From positions 64,039,898 to 64,103,897 of the forward strand of contig OX104123.1 in NCBI GenBank assembly GCA_944474755.1: a DNA stretch of 64,000 nt. Direction: 5' to 3'. Made by a program: the position numbers and the translations under genes. This document shows positions 37,101 through 49,100 of the stretch, piece by piece. Numbering within the stretch: the first letter of the stretch is position 1; every line of letters begins with the position of its first letter. The notes below the pieces were generated by a model. The model ran no database searches and was not told where the DNA came from. It saw nothing but the letters and a program-made list of their open reading frames with translations. Source of the DNA: Limnoperna fortunei. Lineage: Eukaryota > Mollusca > Bivalvia > Mytilida > Modiolidae.

Positions 37101-40100
37101 AAAACGCAGTTCTTGAACAGTTGTTTATGAAAGTATGAAAAGACCTAAGAACTACTGGTATAAGCCTTTTGACCAATCAAAAATGACTATAAATAGAAAC
37201 CAAAGTAAGAAGATTATACAAAAATGGACTTTAGGGAGTTTTTTATCAACCAAATGTTGTCACTGTCAGTCATCATTTTGATGTTTTGATAAATTTGTAT
37301 TCATGATTACAACACAATTCCGTTACAAACTTACAAGATAGACAGAGTTTTCATCAATACCAAATGAATGGAAAATCAACATATCAAAATTAAAAGTCCC
37401 GCCACATTTCAAAATTAAATGTGGAAAATAATTATTTATTTCAAAATATGATAGATTTGACCTACAAGAGGAATAAAAACTTGACGAATCCCTGTAAGCA
37501 GATTTCATTTGTCAGGCAAAACCTGCAAGACCAAAACATTAACTTTTAGTATAGATGTTTACACTTAAAAAATGCAAATGACAGTGTAAATAGCCAGGTA
37601 AGTGATTATTGATATTGGATTGTTTACGAATCAAAATATAATTTGTTATCTTTTGTTGTGTTTATTTGTCTTTGTTACTTCAATAAAGTTGACAAAAATA
37701 GTTTGATTTTCAAGATATGTTTAGACCAATATTGCTGGAAAAAACTGCAAGCATTTTTTTTCAACTGCTATCCTTGCTCTAAAATTATTTTGATCAAAAT
37801 GAAAAACATGAGGTGTACAATGTCATTATGTGACAAAGGAATTTAAGGTATCCGACCCATAATTCAAGTCACGGTTCAATTTCATTTTTCGACAAAGAAA
37901 TACAGCTTTATTCAATCAATGTATTGCCAATTAATGATACAAATAAAATATTTTGAGTCAATGTATACATTTCTGAGCAAAAAAAGTTAGTTGCTCAAAT
38001 TAGTATTTCCGATGTTTGCCGGAAATTACCGAGGTCTGCTCCATTGAAAAACAATTGACATCCGGGAAATCAAATATGATCACGTGGTCAATTATGGTCC
38101 GGATACCTTAAAAGCTTTATTGAATTGCATTCAGTGGTGTAGGTGGAGATGCAGATAAGAGATAGGTACCACCCTAAGTCAAAATCCATGGTTTGCTAAC
38201 GGAAACATCAAATATCATTACGTACAAACTATAAAATATCAGGTGCAAAAAGGCACTACGTAACAAAGGTTCTGTTTTATCAAATTCCATTCCATGTAGG
38301 TGGAGATGCGGATAAGATGGGTTATACCCGCAGGTCAGGGCTCTACCACACTGTAAACAGTATCCGTAACGAGTAGAGTATTCTGACTCAGCACTCCAAA
38401 AAAATATTATCGAGTTAGGGCAGAAACTCCTCAGCTTACACAGCCTACCTGAGCGAGATTAGACAATGCTGATCCCACAAAGGAGCATTTTATGTCAAAG
38501 AGTTCTGAAACAAGCTCACTTATTCTTCCTTGAGCTGAAAAAAAGTTAAAGTTGAAATAAGACACAAACATTTAGCATAATGAAACATATGGAAAGTTAT
38601 TAATAGTGAAGTCTATAAACAATATTCATATGGTCAGAAAATCTAAAATGTATCTTTACATACAGGAGGACAGTTCTGTACTTTTATAGGTGTTCGAGAA
38701 GTCACAGGTGTTTAAGCGATCTGAGTTTGAGCTCCTGAAGTTCGACAGTAACAATTTTTTGAGATTTGCAGTAATTTGAAATTTTCATCAAATTTTATGC
38801 ACAGGTCAAACAATATCTGTCCCAACTTTATCTTCCATTTTTTACTGTGGCAGACATGTTTTTCAAGGTTCCTTTATTCTGATTTCAACAAAAAGTTAAA
38901 ATGGTTCTCAATTATGAACAATCCAGAAATGATGGAAAGGCTGAAAATGTTAGATAATTTTTAAACTCAGGCACGTTGTTTTTTGATATTTTGTTTGAAT
39001 GGTGTTTTAACGCCACTTTCAGCAATTTTTCAGCTTTATCATTGTGTCCAGTTTTTAATTGGGGGAGAAAGTCGGAGTACCAGGAGAAAACCCCCGACCT
39101 GCGGTAGGAAAACTAGCAATCCTTGTCAATTAAGATTGGAGTCGAGCCTGCCTGCAGTGAGAATCGAACCAGCAATCTCAGTGTTGACAGACCACGTGAT
39201 CAATGGTAGACAAACTACCTAGACCACTCGGCCACCGAGCCCCCCTCAGGCACGTAAAAACCTAACTGTTCAGTGAGAAGAGCCATTGATAATGCCTATA
39301 TATGATCTGCATCTAAACAGGTACAGGATCTGCATTGTTCGTATATTTGAATGGGGTTTTATGCCAGTTTTATTATGAAAGGAAGCTGGTGCATGTTATG
39401 TTACAAACGCTCCCAACATTCAACACGTTTGTTTCTTTGAATGTTGTTTAATGCCACTTTTCAGCAATTTGTCAACTATATCATGGCATCCAGTTTTTAT
39501 TGGGGAAGAAGCCAGAGTATCCTGGAGGAAAACTGGCAATCCTTGTCAAAAAAGATATAAGTCAAGTACACTCTGCCCACAGTTAGTCTGACCAAGGCAT
39601 CCTCTCCCTCTATTAACATTGGAACTTGGAATCCATGTCAAGTTTGGAGTCCAGTACACCCTGCCTGCAGTAAAGCTTGAACACGCTTCTGATTAATGGT
39701 AGACAACTAAAAACTGCCTTAACCACTCGGCTACAAACTCTCCTTAACCTAACAGCCACCAAAGCTCTGTATCAATGAACTTAAATTTAAAAAACCTACA
39801 TGACATGTCCCATTTTCTATCAAGGAAAAAAACTTACTAGTATTGCCATCATCGACCACATTGTATATTTCTCCATTGTAGCCATGGAGACAGAGATGCC
39901 ACACAGCACTACAAACATCATCTACATGAACTGTGTTCATCTCTAAGTCTTTTGTCCATAACATCTGTGAGTAAAGGTAACCAGTATATGTTAAACAAAA
40001 CAAAGAATTATATAAATATAAATAAAAAGAATAATAAAAACATTGTTGAGGACAACAAATATGTTTGTCTTTCAGAAGAAAGTGAAACTTGTCGACTCTA

Positions 40101-43100
40101 AACAGTACACTACACAAACCCAAAACCCTGTGTAAAATAAATATAAATTTAAGTCACCTTAATTAAATTGTTGAGAATACTGACTTGATTGGTTAGATAA
40201 TATTTTCAGAGATGGAAGAAAAAAATCTTGCAGTTTGTGTGTTGATTTTTTTTTTTCAAATTACCATAGATTTTGGAAAAGATTAGGCCTGTTCCATGAA
40301 ATACTATGTCTCCGATGCCGCATAAGCTGTTCCATAAAATACTATGTCCTCCATACCACATAAGCCGTTCAAGAAAATACTATATCCCCCATGCCACATA
40401 ATCGGTACCATAAAATACTATGTCCCCCATGCCACATAAGCTGTCCCAGAAAATACTATGTCCCCCATGCCACATAAGGTGTCCCAGAAAATACTATGTC
40501 CCCCATGCCACATAATCCGTTCCAGAAAATACTATGTCCCCCATGCCACATAATCCGTTCCAGAAAATACTATGTCCCCCATGCCACATAAGGTGTTCCA
40601 GAAAATACTATGTCCTCCATGCCACATAAGCTGTCCCAGAAAATACTATGTCCCAGCATGCCACATAATCTGTTCCAGAAAATACTATGTCCCCCATGCC
40701 ACATAAGGTGTTCCAGAAAATACTATGTCCTCCATGCCACATAAGCTGTCCCAGAAAATACTATGTCCCAGCATGCCACATAGTCCGTTCCAGAAAATAC
40801 TATGTCCTCGCATGCCACATAAGCTGTCCCAGAAAATACTTTGTCCTCCATGCCACATAATCCATCCATAAAATACTATGTCCCCCCATGCCACATAATG
40901 CGTTCCAGAAAATACTATGTCCTCGCAACATAATGCGTTCCAGAAAATACTGTCCTCCATGCCACATAAGGTGTTCCAGAAAATACTATGTCCTCCATGC
41001 CACATAAGCTGTCCCAGAAAATACTATGTCCCAGCATGCCACATAATCCGTTCCAGAAAATACTATGTCCTCGCATGCCACATAATCCGTTCCATAAAAT
41101 ACTATGTCCCCCATGCCACAGAATCCGTTCCAGAAAATACTCTGTCCCCCATGCCACAGAATCCGTTCCAGAAAATACTATGTCCCCCATGCCACATAAG
41201 CTGTCCCAGAAAATACTATGTCCTCCATGCCACATAATTTGTTCCATAAAATACTATGTCCTCCATGCCACATAATGCGTTCCAGAAAATACTATGTCCT
41301 CCATGCCACATAAGCTGTCCCAGAAAATACTATGTCCCAGCATGCCACATAATCCGTTCCATAAAATACTATGTCCCCCATGCCACATAATCCGTTCCAG
41401 AAAATACTATGTCCCCCATGCCACATAATCCGTTCCAGAAAATACTATGTCCTTCATGCCACATAATCTTCCCAGAAAATACTATGTCCCCCATGCCACA
41501 GAATCCGTTCCAGAAAATACTATGTCCTCCATGCCACATAAGCTGCCCCAGAAAATACTATGTCCCCGCATGCCACATAATCTGTTCCATAAAATACTAT
41601 GTCCTCCATGCCACATAAGCTGTCCCAGAAAATACTATGTCCCCCTTGCCATATAATCCGTTCCATAAAATACTATGTCCTCCATGCCACATAAGCCGTT
41701 CCAGAAAATACTATGTCCCCCATGCCACATAAGCTGTCCCAGAAAATACTATGTCCTCCATGCCACATAATTTGTTCCATAAAATACTATGTCCTCCATG
41801 CCACATAATGCGTTCCAGAAAATACTATGTCCTCCATGCCACATAAGCTGTCCCAGAAAATACTATGTCCCAGCATGCCACATAATCCGTTCCATAAAAT
41901 ACTATGTCCCCCATGCCACATAATCCGTTCCAGAAAATACTATGTCCCCCATGCCACATAATCCGTTCCAGAAAATACTATGTCCTTCATGCCACATAAT
42001 CTTCCCAGAAAATACTATGTCCCCCATGCCACATAAGCTGTTCCAGGAAAAACTTTATGTCCACCACCCGACATAGGGAGTACTAGAACCACCAAACATT
42101 GGCTGTACAAGAGGATACTATTTTTGTCAAGTTTTATTTTATTTTAGGTCTAATAGACTAATGGAATAAAACATTTAGCTAGACACAGATGCAGACGATT
42201 AGTGATCTTTCCATAACAAAATTGCATACTACAATCTGTAATAAAACATTTTACCTTCATTTTCTGTCGTATATACTTATATATTGCACCAATCAACAAT
42301 CTTGGAGCTAAAAATAGAATGAGAAGAGTTGAAGTTATCTCCCTAAGCACAAAAAAAATAATAATAGCTGAAAAACTGTTCAAGGGACATAAAGCATACA
42401 TCCAATTAATCAATCAGATAAATTTATTCGTAATTTGTACATTTCCACTTTGATCTTGTTGAGAGATATTTTCTTCTCACTTGTACGTGACAGAGATATT
42501 TGTACATCGTGACGTCAAAAAACTATCCTCCACAGACATCAATGGTCTTGACATTATGTGTTATGTAGCCTGTAGGTCATGTGGATGTAGATGTGAATTT
42601 TAACTAATTATTAAGTACTTTAAGTACATCAAATCTTTAATAGTTTGTATTATTGTTTAAATAGTGTTCAATGCCACTTTTCAGCTATATCATGGCATCC
42701 AGTTTTTATTGGGGGAGGAAGCCCAGAGTGAACCCCCGACCTGCGGTAGGAAAACTGGTAATCCTTGTCAATTAAGATTGGAGTCGAATACACTCTGGCT
42801 GCAGTGAGAATCGAACCCGCAACCTCAGTGTTTACAGACCTCGTGATCAATAGTAGACAAACTTCTTTAACCACTCTGCCACCGAGGCCCCGGCTTTAAT
42901 TAAATTACAGATAAACAGAATAATAGTTACTTTATATGGTGAGACTGAAAATATAGCGTGAACTATCTAGACACCTGTTGGAGCACTTGTCAAGATATTC
43001 CATGTGATAATGTCAGTCTCAAAAACGAAAGTAGCAATTTTTCCACAGACATGGTATAGATTGCAAGACAATTTGTGTTTTATTAGGAATTCAATGTTAC

Positions 43101-46100
43101 CCACAGCTATTAATTTTAAATTCCATCTTTTTATAACATGTACCCATCATTGATATTGTTTTTTTTGTAATTTGGTTTTACATTTAGAGGGAAGTTTATC
43201 CTTTACCCCAGAATATCTTAGGAAATATACAAAGCTTATTTCAAACATTAAATACTTATAATAATTAAAATCTAATTAGCATGTGTGTCTTTCTGTGTTT
43301 TGATTAGTTGTTTACGACCTACAACCTCTTGCCTCTTGAATTTCAATTTTTTCTTACTTAATAAAATCTAGAATTTATTCATGACTAAAATCAGACAATT
43401 TCCTCTCAAACTTCGTATAAAAATCTGATTATTTTGAAATGTAGAATCATCAATTATGTGGAATCAAGTTAGAATTATAAGAATTAACATTACTTTTACC
43501 AGAGTTTACTGATGTGTAAATCGGACTATTTGCTCACGAAGGACATTTATGTCTAGTTTGTGAGTAAACGGTCCAATTTAAAACATCAATAAGTTCTGGA
43601 AAAAACTATATATATTAAATTCTATAATATATTTACATTGTAAGTTTGTATTTTCACTGTTTTTTTCGGTTTTTACCACATTTTTTGGTATCTTGTAGTT
43701 TATCCCTAATGGTAGGTTATTGATGCAAATACAATTATTATCTCCCTTGCCACATAATAATAACAAAACAGTACTGGACATTGTTAAGTCAATTCAGTAT
43801 TATATGAATACCGGTGACATTTTTTGCAGCTGTTAGCCATTCTTTTTCAGAAATGACCGATTTCATGGACTGTGACAAGAAAAATAGTAAATTGTTTGTT
43901 GGGTAAATTCAGGTTTTTTAACACAAATATACTGGGTTCAAGTCCTACACCAAAGTTATTACTTTCTTGTGCAAAACAAATGTGTCAACAATTTTCCACT
44001 AAGGCCATAATAAAATAAATCCTAGATTGTTATCACTACCTGCCCCGACTTTTTATGTCCGCCCTAATTTTGTTTACTTCTGAAAAAAAATCTGAAATTC
44101 CAGAATTGTCAGATGTCGGTTTGTGATTTTGGATTGTCAGGTACCTTTTGGTGGGGAAAGCTCATTACCGCGACATTGTCAAAATTTACCGTTCATTACC
44201 GCGACATTTTGTTAAAAAATAAAGTATACATTACCGCGACATTTTTTCATCTATATAGTATACGTTACCGCGACATATGTATAAAATTTACGATTGGTTT
44301 TAAAGAGTTCTACATGTACATGTATAAAATCAATACAACACATAATATACTCACTATCTACTCACCCTGAACTGAAATCAGTTAATGACAAAATGGCAAC
44401 GATAGAGAAGTTTGTCACAAACAGAGGAAATCCTGGGATAATCGTAGATGGATTTAAATTCAGAAAAGATAAATTTTTCAAGAATTCAAAACTTTGGAGG
44501 TGCGTAGAAAAATCGTGCAAAAGTAACTGCAAAACTGATTTAGATGAGCTTCTTATATTAGGAGGAAGACTTGAGCATGATCACGACGAACCCGAGCGAC
44601 GGACAAGTGAGAGACAGAAAGTTCGACACGCCTGTAAAAGAAAAGCCGAAGATGAGCCATTTGAAAGACCATCTAAGCTGATCATTAAGGAGATTGAAAA
44701 AGTTGGTACCGATGAACTTGTGAGTCAGGACATAACTTCAGTAAGGCAGGCTATGTATAGACAACGGCGAAAGACGCAGCCCAAGTTACCAACTTCTAGA
44801 ATGGAAACAATCGAGATGTTGAAAGAATATGAACTGAAGTCGAGTAAAGGTGAAGACATGATTTATGTCAGTAGTTCAGAATCGGTAATTGTAATGCTCA
44901 CGACTAAATCAAACTTGCAATCCTTATGTCAGGAAGATGTACAGATTTTTGGAGATGGAACATTCCAATATTGCGCAAAACATTTTTATCAATTGTATAC
45001 CCTTCACATATTTCAGAATGGACAGTATATACCATGTGTATTTTTCCTTCTTCCGTTCAAAACCAAGGCATGCTATATTGAAATGTTCCGTTGCCTTGTA
45101 GATGCATGTGTCAAGGAAAACTTAACACTGAACATCAAAAATTTAAATCTTGACTTTGAATTAGCTGTTCATGATGCAGCAAGGCACTTTTGGCCTGATG
45201 TCGCTATCAAAGGATGTCAATTTCACCTTGCTCAAGCGTGGTATCGGAAGATCCAAAGCCTTGGTCTAGCGTCTGAATATAAGTCAGGACTCAGCAGTTG
45301 GACAGTGGCTGAAAACTTTTTTCGGAATCAGCTTTCTAGATCCTGCTGTAGTTGAGGAGTGTTTCGTCTTTGACATATTTTCTGAGGCTCCCGATTCAGA
45401 AAAAGCTGTTGACTTTGCAGATTATGTAGTCAATAACTACATTGATCAGTCGTCGTCTTTATTATATGGGCAGACTCCGATGTTGAAGGCAAAAGGACAA
45501 CGAACGGGTGTGAAAGTTTTCACAAGGAGTTTAGTACGATGTTCTACAGTTCTCATCCAAATATCTTTGACTTCTTAGCCAAGATTCAATGTGTACAAAC
45601 AAAAACCTACCTAAAAATTTGTGCTGCAAATGGTAGATTTCCTTCAGGACGGAAAGAGAGTAATAATACTAAACAGAAAAAAGAACTAAAAGCCAGATTT
45701 GAAAATGGTGAACTCACACGAATTAAGTATGTTAGAAGGATGGCCTTTAAAGCGTTGCCGGTTGTCTGATTCAGAAGTGTACAATCATGAATACTCTCAA
45801 TTTTAACATTGACTTTTAAACTTTTAAATGTGTATGTTTTGTAATAAATTATAAAGATATATATCCTGCTCAAAGTCCTACTTCCACCTCCTCGTGGTGA
45901 GCAGGGGAAACAGGTCTTATGCATCAAATGTATAAGGCGATGGCTGACGGAAGAGGCACTATTATATTTAAATAAAATAAATCAATCTATATAATATATC
46001 TAACATATAAGGTCGCGGTAACGTATATTTAGAATGTCGCGGAAGCGTATACAATTTTGTCGCGGTAATGGATGGGTCGCGGTTATGAAAATTTCTAAAA

Positions 46101-49100
46101 TGTCGCGGTAATGTAATGTACCCCTTTTGGTTTCAATAGATTTTCAGACTAAAAAGAAAACATGGTCTTTGCCAGTATTTTATTTTAAATGACAAAAAAC
46201 TAAAAAAATGAAAAACATGCCATGCCCCCAAAATTTTTATTTTTTGACAACAAAATCTGTACATACTCAGACCATTCCTGTCACCTACACCATACACTAT
46301 AGCAGGTCTGACAATGACATAGTCTAAATCAGAGATCTGTTTCAGGTGATTCTCCACCATAAGTTTGTGTTTGGCCAGATGTGTCCAGGGATAGCATTTA
46401 CAGTCTTCTTTACAAGGTTTCTACAAGAAAATTGAAAACAATTATGGTAGACAAGCACAGAATTATTTTTGAATAGCAGTATAGTGTTTTCTGTAACAAT
46501 AAATAACCAGGCAGTATTCTCTGTATTGCATACAGCAATATTACTTTCATAGGGCAATATTACTTCCCATTCATGAAATAATGTTCAGAATGATGATTTC
46601 ATAAATAAAAATCAATAGCAAAAGAACCAACGGAACAACAAGAGCCGAAAGTCAAGGGATGATTTAAAGTCTGTACAGCAAAACAACCAAAAAACAGAAA
46701 GAGAGTAACCCGAAACCAATAAAAACCATGGGTTACTCAGCAAAAATGTCAGATCGTATTTGAGAGATTGATTTCCCATAATGATCAATTAATCATGGTG
46801 ACGACCATATAACTTCTGGAGAGATAACATCAACATAGGTACAACAAACCTTTGCTTGAGTAGTTTAGTTGTTGTCAGTGGAATGTTGCTGCCGACCAAA
46901 GGGAAGTTGACAAATGGAAAGTTGAAGTCATCACATTTGTCATAGAGTCTAGTTTGTAGTTTTCCTGAGTCTATTTCTAGAAGTAGGTCTAAGTAAGAGG
47001 CTGACCTTAGTGTATTGATGCTGTCTTTAATTTCAAGCTCCCTTGGGTAAATTGAATGCAAACAGTCACAAAATTTAGCATTGTTGAGGGACAAAACATC
47101 ATCAATATAGGGGAATGTGACATAAAATGTCCATAAACCTCATATATTACAAATATTATTGAAATAGTTTTTTTACATGGTTCATACAGCTTATTAGTCT
47201 TACAAGTTTTTTTAAGGACATTATGACATGGCCATTTTCTATTAAAATAACATGGGAGGGGCCTGGTAAAAGTAGTTAGACACTGGCATGTCATTATTGA
47301 GGATTCTAGTTCAAGTCAGACTTCCAGTAGAATGTGCTTGACAGCAACATAACTAACTAGGTAGCCAGGTTTCCTCCTCATAAGAATAATGAATGCCATC
47401 ATATTGCTAAAATATGATTGTAAGCAATGTTAAATTCCATCCAAAAAACATAACATTGGTACTGTCTTAACTATAGTAACAGCTATATTGATTTTTTTTC
47501 TGTTTGATGGTGTTTAACACAACTTTCAGCAATTTTTCAGCATTATCATGGCCGGAGTATCGTGAGAGAACCCCCGACCTGCGGTAGGAAAACTGGCAAT
47601 CCATGTCATTTAAGATTGGAGTCGAGTACACCCTGTCTGCTGTGAGAATGGAACCCTCAATCTCAGTGTTGACAGACCACGTGATCAATAGTAGATGAAC
47701 TACATTAACCCCTAGGCCACCGAGGCCCCCAACAGCTATATTGAAAATCTGACCTTGTCAGAGGAATTCATCTGTCCTGCAGAAAACTCTATATATCTCT
47801 TAACATTTTTCCTTGCAGCTTCCTGTGCACAGTTAATGCTTAACCTAAAGACTCCATCTTGATATACCTGAAATGTTAACACTAAGAGTAAAAACTCAAT
47901 GTAATGTACATTGTAATGTCACATTTTAAAATTATCTGTTTGACTATACATCAGTGTTCAAGATAAGGTTTCTGTTATCGATTAACTTGCATTTCAATTT
48001 GGTGATCTTCTGTTTTTATTTTTGCTTCAAAATATGGAGATAATGAATTAGGTCATTACTCACTTCGTTTGTCATGCATTCTTTTATTTTCATGATTCCC
48101 ACCATTTAAATCGTAATTACTGAAGACTGACATAATATTGCCACATTCAGTGATTTTGTTAGCTTGAATTTGCCTCCAAATTTCGGCTGTTTCCCCTGAA
48201 GCAAATTTCATAAATTTTGTCTAAATATTTCCCAAAATATGACAAAAATCCCAACAGAAAACCATAAGAACAGGTGATCATGGTCTATATTATTCATGGC
48301 TTCCTTTGTATGGTTACTCGCCATTCAATTATGTTCCAATTTTAATAAGAAATCTTTGTATTTTGGTCACTCCGTGTTTATCGTGTTTACGGGCCACAAC
48401 AAAACAGTGTAAGCTGATTCCCACCTGACTTTTACCTTGTACAAACTGCACAGCGGCAAAATATGACCGGAAACCATTTCAGAGCAAAAGAAGTTCAGAA
48501 AAATTTTCCTGAGCAGATATGAACTCTGTGCCGGAAATTGCACAATACGGTACCTCCAGTGTTAAATAAGTATTGCAATGATTTAAACATAATAATAATT
48601 AGTGTTTTGGCAGTCATTTTCATTTTTTTATTTTGAATATGTTTAAATACTTGTAAAAGTGCATCTTACATAAAATACATACTATTTTTATGGGATTCAC
48701 AGTGTTGAAATTTTTAACTAGTTTTACATGTACTTCATTTATAATTCTAGCAACTTATTTAAAAAACAAATTATTCTATTGTAATGTATTTTTATCTGTT
48801 TTTCATCGATACTTTATCCTTAATAATTTAAAATTGCTCAAAATAAATCCATATAATTGGAAGCATCTTGATAATATACAATCAAACTAAATGGAAGTTT
48901 CTGCAGTCATCCGATGTTTGATCATCTCACACAAGTCAAATTAATATATCTAAAAAAAAGATCAATTTAGTTATTTTATTGACTGCTTACTGTTGTTTTC
49001 ATTTTTTATATGTGAAGAGCCATTACTTTTTTTCCTAATTTCAAGAAAAACATCGATAAATTTTGCCAATTGAAAAGGAGGGGGCTGTTTTTAAAAAAGC

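Noticed and set aside
38992..39244. tRNA-like A and B boxes
   Set aside because: They form the head of a SINE with target duplications and a tail, so not a functional tRNA gene.
40685..41656. Open frames of ~70-110 codons in the 38-bp array
   Set aside because: They overlap each other on both strands and follow the tandem repeat; they are by-products of it.
45607..45927. 106-codon minus-strand frame within the MULE
   Set aside because: Antisense to the transposase; no motifs.
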